A stretch of DNA of 64,000 nucleotides, taken from positions 1-64,000 of the forward strand of contig NZ_WJPO01000022.1 of NCBI RefSeq assembly GCF_009649175.1, in the 5' to 3' direction. Positions within the stretch are counted from its first letter, which is position 1; each line of letters begins with the position of its first letter. Both the position numbers and the translations under genes were made by a program. The notes under the pieces were generated by a model. That model was not told where the DNA came from, did not search any database, and saw only the letters and a list, made by a program, of their open reading frames with translations. Of this stretch, positions 23,247 to 33,618 are shown one piece after another. This stretch comes from Rhodovulum strictum. Lineage in GTDB: Bacteria; Pseudomonadota; Alphaproteobacteria; Rhodobacterales; Rhodobacteraceae.

Positions 23247-23374
23247 AAGCCTTTCTTTTCGCCGCTGCCATGGCCGTCGTCATGGCCGTGACCGCGCATT
23301 ACGTTCTCGACCAGGGCTTCCAGCAGACCGCACAGGACAGCTTTTCGACCGAAGGCGTCCGGCTGAGCAACTGA
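23243..23374 (+). CDS. 43-residue single-helix membrane or secreted peptide
   Basis: The product begins MKAFLFAAAMAVVMAVTAHYVL, a signal anchor or signal peptide, and ends QDSFSTEGVRLSN. Its ATG overlaps the mrp stop and a ribosome-binding site (AGAGGAG) lies inside mrp, which supports real translation. Small hydrophobic proteins of this sort often attach to respiratory complexes, but no homology-based function can be given. Confidence 0.65.
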   Translation: MKAFLFAAAMAVVMAVTAHYVLDQGFQQTAQDSFSTEGVRLSN

Positions 23375-23378
23375 CCGC

Positions 23379-24629
23379 GTGGCCGGGCGCCTTTTTCCCC
23401 TTGCGGCGGGGGCCGCGCTGGCCCTTGGCCTGTCGGCAGAGGCGCAGGATCTGGGCGGCCATGGCGGGCCGGTCGGCGCGCTGGCGGCGGCGGGTGCGCT
23501 TGTCCTGTCGGGCAGCTTCGATACCCGTGCGATCCTGTGGGATGCCCCCGAGGCCACCGCGCGGCGCGTGTTGCGCTTCCACGACGGGGCTGTGACGGCG
23601 ACCGCGATCCTGCCCGATGGCGCGCTGGCGACCGGCGGACAGGACGGGCGCGTGGCGATCTGGGCGGCCACCGGCACCGAACCCCGGTTGACCGGCACCC
23701 CCCACCGCGCCCCGGTCGGCGCGCTGGCCGTGACCCCGGACGGCGGCACCCTGCTGGCCGCAGGCTGGGACGGGCAGGTGCAACGGATCGAGCTTGCGAC
23801 CGGAGCCATCACGCTGGACCCCGCCCATCGCGACCGCATCGCCGGGCTGGGCGTGCTGGCTGACGGGCGCATCGTGACGGTGGGCAGCGACCTGCGCCTG
23901 ACGCTGCGCGCGCCCGACCTGACCCTGCTGGCCGCGGCCGATCTGCCCGATCTGCCCAACGGGCTGGCCATCGCGGGCGAGGCGGTCGCGGTGGTCTTCG
24001 CCGATGGCGCGCTGCGCAGCTTCACCCCCGAGGGCGCGTTGCGGCCCGAACGCTTCCTGACCGACCGCCCGCTGGTCGCCGTGGCCGCCAGCGCCGACAC
24101 GGTTGCGGCGGCGGCGGTCGATGGCACGGTCTGGGTGCTCGACCTGCCCGATCTGGGAGTTCGCCACCGGATCGAGCCGGGGCAGGGGCCGGTCTGGGCG
24201 CTGGCGCTGAGCGGCGAGACGCTGTTGACCGGCGGCGCAGACGGCATGATCCGGCGCTGGAGCCTTGCCAGCGGCGCCCCCCTCGGCACAGGTGCCGCCG
24301 CGCCCGCCGAGCAGTTCGACGATGGCAGCCGCGGGGCGGAGATCTGGCGGGCCTGCGCCGTCTGTCACAGCCTGACACCCGAGGGCGGCAACCGTGCCGG
24401 TCCCTCGCTGCACGGGATTTTCGGCCGCCGCATCGCCAGCCTGCCGGGCTATGATTTCTCGCCCGCCCTGCGCGCCATGCACCTGACCTGGACGCCCGAA
24501 ACCGTCGCGGCGCTGTTCGAGCGTGGCCCCGAAAGCTACACCCCCGGCAGCCGCATGCCCGAACAGCGCCTGTCCGACCCCGAGGATCGCCGCGCGCTGA
24601 CAGACTTCCTGGCGCGGATGACGCGCTAG
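23379..24629 (+). CDS. Beta-propeller (WD40-like) protein fused to cytochrome c
   Basis: This 416-residue protein has a signal peptide (LAAGAALALGLSAEAQ), then about 270 residues of WD40-like repeats (SGSFDTRAILWD, TGGQDGRVAIW, AAGWDGQVQRIE, TGGADGMIRRWS), then a class I cytochrome c domain with the haem site CAVCH at 326-330 and a probable axial methionine at 393 (GSRMPEQ). It is periplasmic. The GTG start lies four bases after the preceding stop, so it belongs to the FDH transcript. It could be an electron acceptor or assembly platform for FDH (inference). Confidence 0.85.
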   Translation: MAGRLFPLAAGAALALGLSAEAQDLGGHGGPVGALAAAGALVLSGSFDTRAILWDAPEATARRVLRFHDGAVTATAILPDGALATGGQDGRVAIWAATGTEPRLTGTPHRAPVGALAVTPDGGTLLAAGWDGQVQRIELATGAITLDPAHRDRIAGLGVLADGRIVTVGSDLRLTLRAPDLTLLAAADLPDLPNGLAIAGEAVAVVFADGALRSFTPEGALRPERFLTDRPLVAVAASADTVAAAAVDGTVWVLDLPDLGVRHRIEPGQGPVWALALSGETLLTGGADGMIRRWSLASGAPLGTGAAAPAEQFDDGSRGAEIWRACAVCHSLTPEGGNRAGPSLHGIFGRRIASLPGYDFSPALRAMHLTWTPETVAALFERGPESYTPGSRMPEQRLSDPEDRRALTDFLARMTR

Positions 24630-24655
24630 GCAGTCGCTTGCGCGCCGCAAAACCC

Positions 24656-25285
24656 CTATCTCTGCGCTGCGGTCGCGGTCATGTTCCGGGTCGAGGCGGT
24701 GTCGGTCAGGCCCGCGGCGGCGGCTTTCTCGGCCAGAACCTCGGCGCGGGGGCGCCAAGCATATTTCGGATCCTCGGTGGTACGCGACCAGAACAGTTCG
24801 CCCCCCGAACGCCATGGGTCCAGCACCACGCCCGCCTCCATCGGGTCGCCCCGGCGGCTGAGGATCACCGTGGAATGGTCGATCCGGAACAGCCGGTCGC
24901 CGGGCGAGATGGCGCGGTGCAGTTGCAGCGTGCGGAAGCCTTCCTCGCCAAGCCGCGCCTCCATGTCTTCGGCCCATTGATAGCACAGGCCCCGGTCGCG
25001 CAGGCCCATGTTGACCTTGGTGTTATGCACCAGCGGCGGGTCGGTCACGCGATAGTCGCGCGCCAGCTGGCGGGCATGGGCATGCGCGATCTCGGCGGCG
25101 CGGGCGGCTTCGGCGGGGTCGATGCCGGGGCCCAGATCCTGGATAGTGCGTGCCAGCGCGGTCACCTCCTCGGGGGCGGCGGGCGGTGGGCCGTAGCGCT
25201 CCGGCCCGGGTCCGGCGCCGCAGGCTGACAGGGTCAGGGCAGCCAGCAGCATCAGCGCGGCAAGCGGGGATCGGATCGCGGTCAC
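24656..25285 (-). CDS. Lipoprotein with a possible Cys-His-Asp site
   Basis: This 209-residue protein has a lipoprotein signal ending at the lipobox LSACG, so it is anchored in the envelope. The mature part contains RGLCYQWAEDM, RIDHSTVIL and VLDPWRSGG, an order of cysteine, histidine and aspartate that recalls transglutaminase-like or papain-like hydrolases. That is a pattern-based guess. The start is GTG with GGAGA upstream. It is convergent with the propeller-cytochrome gene, with a 26-base gap. Confidence 0.65.
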   Translation of the reverse strand: MTAIRSPLAALMLLAALTLSACGAGPGPERYGPPPAAPEEVTALARTIQDLGPGIDPAEAARAAEIAHAHARQLARDYRVTDPPLVHNTKVNMGLRDRGLCYQWAEDMEARLGEEGFRTLQLHRAISPGDRLFRIDHSTVILSRRGDPMEAGVVLDPWRSGGELFWSRTTEDPKYAWRPRAEVLAEKAAAAGLTDTASTRNMTATAAQR

Positions 25286-25402
25286 GGGGTCTCCGTCGGG
25301 TCGGTGCTGTCGGTCACTGGCTACCCCGGCCGCGCCCGTCTGTCGAGCCGGTGCTTGCGCATGGGGCGTCGCGGATCGGGAAAGCGCTTGTCAGCGCAGG
25401 GT

Positions 25403-25425
25403 ATTGGTTATATTTCCTTACCAAT
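25403..25425 (+). promoter_or_regulatory. Inverted repeat in the glcD promoter
   Basis: ATTGGT (25403-25408) and ACCAAT (25420-25425) flank an 11-base AT-rich spacer. The site overlaps a TATATT (25409-25414) that would serve as a -10 box with TTGTCA at 25388 (short 15-base spacing). TTGGT/ACCAA half-sites are typical of FadR-type GntR regulators such as GlcC, PdhR and LldR, though their usual spacer is three bases. No regulator gene is adjacent. Confidence 0.45.
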
Positions 25426-25443
25426 TAAGGGGGAGATGCGCCG

Positions 25444-26877
25444 ATGGACATGCCCGTGCCCAAGGCCGCGGTCATCGCGAAGAAGGATCATGTCGTGGCG
25501 CGTCTGGCCGAGGTGCTGGGCGAGGGCGCGGTTATCCACGATCCGGCCGAGACGCGCGCCTATGAATGCGACGCGCTCGCCGCCTATCGCTGCCCGCCGA
25601 TGGCGGTGGTGCTGCCCGGCTCGACCGAACAGGTTTCGGCGGTGCTGCGCATCTGCCACGAGGAGGGCGTGCCGGTGGTGCCGCGCGGGTCCGGCACGTC
25701 GCTCGCGGGTGGCGCGATGCCGACGGCGGATTGCGTGATCCTGGGCGTGGCGCGGCTGAACCGGGTGCTGGAGGTCGATTACGACAACCGCATCATCCGG
25801 GTCGAGGCCGGGCGCACCAATCTGAGCGTGACCGGCGCGGTCGAGGCCGAGGGGTTCTTCTATGCCCCCGATCCGTCCTCGCAACTGGCCTGTGCCATCG
25901 CGGGCAATATCGCGATGAATTCGGGCGGTGCGCATTGCCTGAAATACGGTGTGACGACCAACAACCTGCTCGGCATCACGCTGGTGCTGATGGATGGCAC
26001 CGTGGTCGAGATCGGCGGGGCCTATCTGGATGCGGGTGGCTATGACTGGCTGGGGGTGATCTGCGGCTCCGAAGGGCAACTGGGCGTGGTGACCGAGGCC
26101 ACGCTGCGCATCCTGCCGAAACCCGAGGGCGCGCGGCCGGTGCTGATGGGGTTCGACAGTTCCGAAGTGGCCGGCGCCTGTGTCGCCGACATCATCAAGG
26201 CGGGCGTGCTGCCCGTTGCGATCGAGTTCATGGACCGCCCCTGCATCCGCGCGACCGAAGCCTTTGCAGGCGCGGGCTATCCCGATTGCGAGGCGCTGCT
26301 GATCGTCGAGGTCGAGGGCAGCGCGGCCGAGATCGACGAACAACTGGGCCTGATCAAGCAGATCGCGCGCAGGCATGATCCGGTCGAGCTGCGCGAAAGC
26401 GGGTCCGAGGCGGAAAGTGTCGCGATATGGAAGGGGCGGAAATCGGCCTTTGGCGCGATGGGGCAGTTGGGCGATTACATGTGCCTTGACGGCACGATCC
26501 CGGTGTCGGCCCTGCCCCATGTGCTGCGCCGGATCGGCGAGATGTCGGCCGAATTCGGGCTGGGCGTGGCCAATGTATTCCATGCGGGCGACGGCAACAT
26601 GCACCCGCTGATCCTGTTCGATGCCAACAAGCCCGGCGATCTGGAACGCTGCGAGGCGTTCGGGGCGGCGATCCTGAAGCTTTGCGTCGAGGTCGGCGGG
26701 TGTCTGACCGGCGAGCATGGGGTGGGCATCGAGAAGCGCGACCTGATGGATGTGCAGTTCGACGCGGCCGATCTGGAGGCGCAGATGCGGGTGAAGGATG
26801 TGTTCGATCCCGGCTGGCTGTTGAACCCGGCCAAGGTCTTCCCGCTGGACGCGAGCGCGGGGCGGCGGGCGGGGTGA
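25444..26877 (+). CDS. glcD: Glycolate oxidase FAD subunit GlcD
   Basis: This 477-residue flavoprotein is of the FAD-linked oxidase family. FAD-binding motifs are VPRGSGTSLAGGAMP and DPSSQLACAIAGNIAMNSGG; the C-terminal domain has FHAGDGNMHPLI and GEHGVGIEKRDLM. It oxidises glycolate to glyoxylate in complex with GlcE and GlcF. The start at 25444 has AAGGGGGAG upstream. Confidence 0.93.
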   Translation: MDMPVPKAAVIAKKDHVVARLAEVLGEGAVIHDPAETRAYECDALAAYRCPPMAVVLPGSTEQVSAVLRICHEEGVPVVPRGSGTSLAGGAMPTADCVILGVARLNRVLEVDYDNRIIRVEAGRTNLSVTGAVEAEGFFYAPDPSSQLACAIAGNIAMNSGGAHCLKYGVTTNNLLGITLVLMDGTVVEIGGAYLDAGGYDWLGVICGSEGQLGVVTEATLRILPKPEGARPVLMGFDSSEVAGACVADIIKAGVLPVAIEFMDRPCIRATEAFAGAGYPDCEALLIVEVEGSAAEIDEQLGLIKQIARRHDPVELRESGSEAESVAIWKGRKSAFGAMGQLGDYMCLDGTIPVSALPHVLRRIGEMSAEFGLGVANVFHAGDGNMHPLILFDANKPGDLERCEAFGAAILKLCVEVGGCLTGEHGVGIEKRDLMDVQFDAADLEAQMRVKDVFDPGWLLNPAKVFPLDASAGRRAG

Positions 26878-26901
26878 GGGGGCTGTCTGCCCCCTCACCC
26901 C
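26871..26901. other. Perfect 13-bp hairpin spanning the glcD stop
   Basis: GGGGTGAGGGGGC (26871-26883) and GCCCCCTCACCCC (26889-26901) are perfectly complementary around the loop TGTCT. The glcD TGA stop lies inside the first arm. The stem is followed directly by CGAGGATATTTGGAGCC, a sequence type that recurs between genes in Rhodobacteraceae genomes. There is no T tract; it may stabilise the glcD mRNA or lower expression of glcE. Confidence 0.6.
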
Positions 26902-26924
26902 CGAGGATATTTGGAGCCAGAAGA

Positions 26925-28127
26925 ATGATGATACCGGGGACGGAGGCGGAACTGGCCGAGGCGGTGGCCGCGGCGCCGGGGCCGCTGCGGATTGTCGGCG
27001 GGGGGACGCGGCCGGTGGGACGCGCGATCGAGGGCGATCTGCTGTCGGTGGCGGGGCTTTCGGGCGTGGTGCTCTATGAGCCCGGCGCGCTGACGCTGGT
27101 GGTGCGCGCAGGCACCCCGCTGGAGGAGGTCGAGCGGGTGCTGGCGGGGGAGGGGCAGCGGCTGGCATTCGAGCCGATGGATCATCGGGGGCTGTTGGGC
27201 AGGTCCGGCGTGCCGACCATCGGGGGCGTGGTGGCGGGCAATGTCTCGGGGCCGCGCCGGGTGCAGGCGGGGGCCTGTCGCGACAGCCTGATCGGAGTGC
27301 GCCTTGTCGATGGGCGGGGGGCGGTGATCCGCAATGGCGGGCGCGTGATGAAGAATGTCACGGGCTATGACCTGGTCAAGCTGATGGCGGGCAGCCGGGG
27401 CACGCTGGGGGTGCTGAGCGAGGTGGCCTTCAAGCTGTTGCCGGTGCCCGAAAGCGCGGCGAGCCTGACCTTGCACGGGGCGGATGGGGCGCGGGCCTTC
27501 GAGGCGATGACGCGGGCGATGAAGAGCCCCTTCGAGGTGTCGGGGGCCGCCTGGCTGCCGGGGGCGGCCGAGGTGCATCTGCGGCTTGAGGGGTTCGCGG
27601 GCTCGGTTGGCTATCGCGCGGGGCGGCTGACCGCTCTGCTGGCCGATCTGGGCGAGGTGACGGTCGAGACCGGGGCCGAGGCGGTGGCGCGGCTTTGGCG
27701 GTCGATCCGGGATGTCGAGGCCCTGGCGGGCCATGCCTTTGTCTGGCGGGTGTCGATGGCGCCCGGCGCGATGCGGGCCGGGTTGCGCGCGGATCTGGAT
27801 CGCACGGCGCGGTTCGATTGCGTGGTGGACTGGGCCGGGGGCCTGTGCTGGATCGGGATGACCGAGGCGCAGGCGGCAGACTATGTGCCGCGTTACGGGG
27901 CCGAGGATGCGATCTCGGGGGCGATCCGGTTTCATCGCGACCTCCAGGAGGAAATGGCCGATCCGGAACTGGGCGGGGGGCATGCAACGCTGGTCAAGGG
28001 GCCGGAGCCCTTGCGCGCCGCCGTGCCGGTGTTCCAGCCCGCGCCGGCGCCGCTGGCGGCGCTGGCGCGCGGGCTTCGGGCGCAGTTCGATCCGCGCGGC
28101 ATTCTGAACCCCGGGCTGATGAGCTAG
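26925..28127 (+). CDS. glcE: Glycolate oxidase subunit GlcE
   Basis: This 400-residue protein belongs to the same FAD-binding family as GlcD and has SGVPTIGGVVAGNVSGPRR, RVMKNVTGYDLVKLMAG and LGVLSEVAFKLLPVPE. It forms part of the glycolate oxidase complex. The first of two adjacent ATG codons is chosen (26925). GGAG lies about ten bases upstream. The C-terminal FDPRGILNPGLMS is typical of the family. GlcF begins five bases after the stop. Confidence 0.9.
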   Translation: MMIPGTEAELAEAVAAAPGPLRIVGGGTRPVGRAIEGDLLSVAGLSGVVLYEPGALTLVVRAGTPLEEVERVLAGEGQRLAFEPMDHRGLLGRSGVPTIGGVVAGNVSGPRRVQAGACRDSLIGVRLVDGRGAVIRNGGRVMKNVTGYDLVKLMAGSRGTLGVLSEVAFKLLPVPESAASLTLHGADGARAFEAMTRAMKSPFEVSGAAWLPGAAEVHLRLEGFAGSVGYRAGRLTALLADLGEVTVETGAEAVARLWRSIRDVEALAGHAFVWRVSMAPGAMRAGLRADLDRTARFDCVVDWAGGLCWIGMTEAQAADYVPRYGAEDAISGAIRFHRDLQEEMADPELGGGHATLVKGPEPLRAAVPVFQPAPAPLAALARGLRAQFDPRGILNPGLMS

Positions 28128-28131
28128 CGCG

Positions 28132-29418
28132 ATGCAGACGCATTTCACCGAAGACCAGTTGCGCGATCCCGGCATCGCGCGGGCGAACGAGATCCTGCGC
28201 GCCTGTGTGCATTGCGGGTTCTGCACCGCGACCTGCCCGACCTATCAGGTTCTGGGCGACGAATTGGACAGCCCGCGGGGGCGCATCTACCTGATCAAGG
28301 ACATGCTGGAGAATGACCGGCCTGCGGATGAAAAGACGGTCCGGCATATCGACCGTTGCCTGTCCTGCCTGGCCTGCATGACGACCTGCCCTTCTGGCGT
28401 GCATTACATGCATCTGGTCGATCACGCCCGCGCCCATATCGAGCGGACCTATCGCCGCCCGTTCCGCGACCGGGCCTTGCGCTGGCTGGTGGCCAAGACC
28501 TTGCCCTATCCGGCGCGGTTCCGGGTGGCGATGCGGCTGGCAAGGCTGGGGCGGCCGGTGGCGGGGCTGCTGCCCGATGCGCGGCTGCGGGCGATGCTGG
28601 CGATGGTGCCCGAACGCCTGCCGAAGCGCAGCCCGAACGACCGGCCGCAGGTCTTTGCCGCGCTGGGCGCGCGGCGGATGCGGGTGGCGTTGCTGACGGG
28701 CTGCGCGCAGCGGGTGCTGGATACCGATATCAATGATGCCACCATCCGGCTGCTGCGGCGGCTGGGCTGCGAGGTGGTGATCGCGCGCGGCATGGGCTGT
28801 TGCGGGGCGCTGACCCATCACATGGGGCGCGCGGGCGACAGTCACGCGATGGCGGCGCGCGCGATCCGGGCCTGGAGCGCCGAGATCGCGGGCGAGGGGC
28901 TGGATGCGATCGTGGTCAATACCAGCGGCTGCGGCACGACGATCAAGGATTACGGCCACATGTTCGCGGGCGATCCGCTGGAGGCAGAGGCAAGGGCCGT
29001 GGCGGAACGGGCGCTGGACATTTCCGAACTGGTCGAGCGTCTGGGCCTGCCCGAGGGGCGGGGCGGGATGCGGGTGGCCTATCACGCAGCCTGTTCGCTG
29101 CAACATGGCCAGCAGATCAGGACCGCGCCCAAGGCGCTGTTGCAGCGGGCGGGGTTTCAGGTGGTGGAGCCGGCGGATGCGCATCTGTGCTGTGGCTCGG
29201 CAGGCACCTACAACCTGTTGCAGCCCGAGATCTCGGCCGAGTTGAAGGCGCGCAAGGTGCAGAGCCTGGAAGCGCGGGATCCGCAGGTGATCGCCACGGG
29301 CAATATCGGCTGCATGATGCAGATCGGTTCGGGCACCGGGGTTCCGGTGGTGCATACGGTCGAATTGCTGGACTGGGCGACGGGCGGGCCGCGACCACGG
29401 GCGTTGGATGCAGGCTAG
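28132..29418 (+). CDS. glcF: Glycolate oxidase Fe-S subunit GlcF
   Basis: This 428-residue protein has two ferredoxin motifs near the N-terminus (CVHCGFCTATC and CLSCLACMTTC), then two CCG domains (GMGCCGALTHHMG and LCCGSAGTYN) that are typical of lactate and glycolate oxidase electron-transfer subunits. It passes electrons from the flavin subunits to the respiratory chain. The order glcD-glcE-glcF matches other proteobacteria; glcC, glcG and glcB are absent from the window. Confidence 0.92.
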   Translation: MQTHFTEDQLRDPGIARANEILRACVHCGFCTATCPTYQVLGDELDSPRGRIYLIKDMLENDRPADEKTVRHIDRCLSCLACMTTCPSGVHYMHLVDHARAHIERTYRRPFRDRALRWLVAKTLPYPARFRVAMRLARLGRPVAGLLPDARLRAMLAMVPERLPKRSPNDRPQVFAALGARRMRVALLTGCAQRVLDTDINDATIRLLRRLGCEVVIARGMGCCGALTHHMGRAGDSHAMAARAIRAWSAEIAGEGLDAIVVNTSGCGTTIKDYGHMFAGDPLEAEARAVAERALDISELVERLGLPEGRGGMRVAYHAACSLQHGQQIRTAPKALLQRAGFQVVEPADAHLCCGSAGTYNLLQPEISAELKARKVQSLEARDPQVIATGNIGCMMQIGSGTGVPVVHTVELLDWATGGPRPRALDAG

Positions 29419-29463
29419 GGGCGCGGCCATAATCCTGCCCCGGGCGGGTGCTATGCCCGCGCG

Positions 29464-30294
29464 ATGGGACGGAACTGGTGGCATTTCCCGGCGCTGGCCG
29501 GGCTTGTGGTCTGGCTTGGCGCGGGGCTCGCGGCGGCCGGGGACGGGCCGTTGCGCGCGCTGGAGAATGGCGACGCCGCAAAGGGCTGGCAGGCGGTCGG
29601 GCGGATCGAGCTTGACGGGCGAGGCTTCTGCACCGGGGCGCTGATCGCGCCGGATCTGGTGCTGACCGCGGCGCATTGCCTGTTCGACAAGACCAGCGGG
29701 GCGCCGGTTCCGCTGTCCGGTCTGGAATTTCTGGCGGGTTGGCGCAATGGCCGGGCCGAGGCGTATCGGCGGGTGCGCCGCGGCATCGTTCATCCCGAAT
29801 ATCGCTACGATGCGCCGGACGACATTGCGCGTGTAGCCCATGATCTGGCGCTGCTGCAACTTGAACAGGCGATCCGGCTGCCGGGGCTGCGCCCCTTCGA
29901 AACCGGGGATCGGCCACGCATGGGCGCCGCGGTGGGCGTGGTGTCCTATGCCGAGGGCCGGTCCGAGGCGCCCTCGCTGCAAGAGGTTTGCCATGTGCTG
30001 GCCGGGCAACCCGGTGTCGTCATGCTGTCCTGCGCGGTGGATTTCGGCGCCTCGGGCGCGCCGGTCTTCCGGGTCGAAGGGGGCGTGCCGCGGATCGTCT
30101 CGGTTGTGTCTGCCAAGGCGGCGTGGAATGCGCGGCCGGTGGCGCTGGGCTCCACGCTGGGCGCGTCGCTTGCGCTGTTGCAGGCGCAGCTTGCGGCGGG
30201 CGAGGGGGGGATCGCCCAGAGCGGGCCGCCGCCGCGCCAGTTCGGCCAGGGCGGCGCGCGCGAGACCGGCGGCGCGCGGTTCGTGCGTCCCTGA
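29464..30294 (+). CDS. Secreted trypsin-like serine protease
   Basis: This 276-residue S1-family protease has a signal peptide (LAGLVVWLGAGLAAAG) and the catalytic triad in TAAHC (His), HDLALLQL (Asp) and FGASGAPVF (Ser). Cysteines in GFCTGAL and AAHC probably form the usual disulfide. The glycine/proline-rich tail (SGPPPRQFGQGGARETG) is likely disordered. It acts in the periplasm or outside the cell; substrate unknown. It is convergent with oxyR. Confidence 0.85.
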   Translation: MGRNWWHFPALAGLVVWLGAGLAAAGDGPLRALENGDAAKGWQAVGRIELDGRGFCTGALIAPDLVLTAAHCLFDKTSGAPVPLSGLEFLAGWRNGRAEAYRRVRRGIVHPEYRYDAPDDIARVAHDLALLQLEQAIRLPGLRPFETGDRPRMGAAVGVVSYAEGRSEAPSLQEVCHVLAGQPGVVMLSCAVDFGASGAPVFRVEGGVPRIVSVVSAKAAWNARPVALGSTLGASLALLQAQLAAGEGGIAQSGPPPRQFGQGGARETGGARFVRP

Positions 30295-30342
30295 CCCTGG
30301 ACGCGCCCCGGACGGGCTGGGGGGCCGATGTCCGTCCTTGCG

Positions 30343-31236
30343 TCAGGCTTCGGGGCAGGCGGGGCGCAGCATCCCCGCGATCGCCGCGAATTGCGGGGCC
30401 AGCGGGCTGGTCCGGCGCCAGACCATGCCGACCGTGCGTTTCGGGCAGGGCGCGGGCAGGCGCGCGACCGAGACGGCGGCCGAGCGGGTTTCGGTCGGGA
30501 TGGCCATTTCGGGGATCAGCGTGACGCCGATGCCTGCGCCGACCATCTGCACCAGCGTTGCAAGCGAACTGCCCTCCATCAGGTCGCGCGCCGCGCGGGT
30601 CGTGGGGGCGCAGAAGGACAGCGCCTGATCGCGGAAGCAATGCCCCTCTTCCAGCAGCAAAAGCCGCATCTCGCGCAGCCTTTCGGCACAGGGCACCGGC
30701 CGGTCGGCATCGGCAAGCGGGCGGACCAGCACGAAATCCTCGTCGAACAGCGGTTCCTCGTGCAAGGCGGGTTCCGAGACGGGCAGCGCGACAATGGCCA
30801 GATCCATCCGCCCCTCGACCAGATCGCGGATCAGCGTCTGGGTGACCGCCTCGCGCGGGCGGATGTCCAGATCGGGGTTCTGCGCACCCAGCGCGGTGAT
30901 GAAGCCGGGAAGAAGATAGGGCGCGATGGTGGGGATCACCCCGATCCGCAGCCGCCCGGTCAGGCTGCCCCGCGCGGCGCGGGCAAGATCGTCCAGTTCC
31001 TCGACCTCGCGCAGGATGCCGCGGGCGCGTTCGGCGAGCGCCTCGCCCAGCCCGGACAGGCGGATCTGGCGTGCGCTGCGTTCGATCAGGGGGGCGCCCA
31101 GCAGCGCCTCAAGCTCCTTGATCTGCACCGACAGGGCGGGCTGCGAGATGCCGCAATCCTCGGCGGCGCGGCCGAAATGGCGGTGCCGGGCCAGCGCCTC
31201 GAAATAGCGCAGATGCTTGAGGGTGAGGCCAATCAT
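30343..31236 (-). CDS. oxyR: Peroxide-sensing LysR regulator OxyR
   Basis: This 297-residue LysR-type regulator has an N-terminal winged helix-turn-helix (FGRAAEDCGISQPALSVQIK) and the redox pair Cys200 and Cys209 in GHCFRDQALSFC, matching C199 and C208 of E. coli OxyR. Hydrogen peroxide forms the disulfide, which activates transcription. It is divergent from katG, which fits its usual target. Confidence 0.94.
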   Translation of the reverse strand: MIGLTLKHLRYFEALARHRHFGRAAEDCGISQPALSVQIKELEALLGAPLIERSARQIRLSGLGEALAERARGILREVEELDDLARAARGSLTGRLRIGVIPTIAPYLLPGFITALGAQNPDLDIRPREAVTQTLIRDLVEGRMDLAIVALPVSEPALHEEPLFDEDFVLVRPLADADRPVPCAERLREMRLLLLEEGHCFRDQALSFCAPTTRAARDLMEGSSLATLVQMVGAGIGVTLIPEMAIPTETRSAAVSVARLPAPCPKRTVGMVWRRTSPLAPQFAAIAGMLRPACPEA

Positions 31237-31271
31237 AGCCTAAGGTTATCGCTGTCATTAGAACTTCAAAA
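31235..31271. promoter_or_regulatory. Possible OxyR binding site between oxyR and katG
   Basis: ATAG (31235), TTAT (31246) and ATTA (31257) occur at 11-base steps, as in the OxyR pattern ATAG-N7-CTAT-N7-ATAG-N7-CTAT, but only the first two elements match well and the last hardly at all. The site overlaps the oxyR start. It is a weak prediction supported mainly by position. Confidence 0.3.
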
Positions 31272-31309
31272 TTCCAATAATGATAATAGATGCTAGAAGC
31301 AATCTGTGA

Positions 31310-33571
<2,262 letters not shown>

Positions 33572-33578
33572 GCGAAAC

Positions 33579-33610
33579 CGGCCATCCCCGCAGCCTTGCG
33601 GGGGTGGCCG
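33579..33610. terminator. Hairpin between katG and the aldolase gene
   Basis: CGGCCATCCCCGCA (33579-33592) pairs with TGCGGGGGTGGCCG (33597-33610) with one G:T pair. There is no T run. It lies between two convergent genes and could act for both strands. Confidence 0.55.
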
Positions 33611-33618
33611 TCGCCCGT

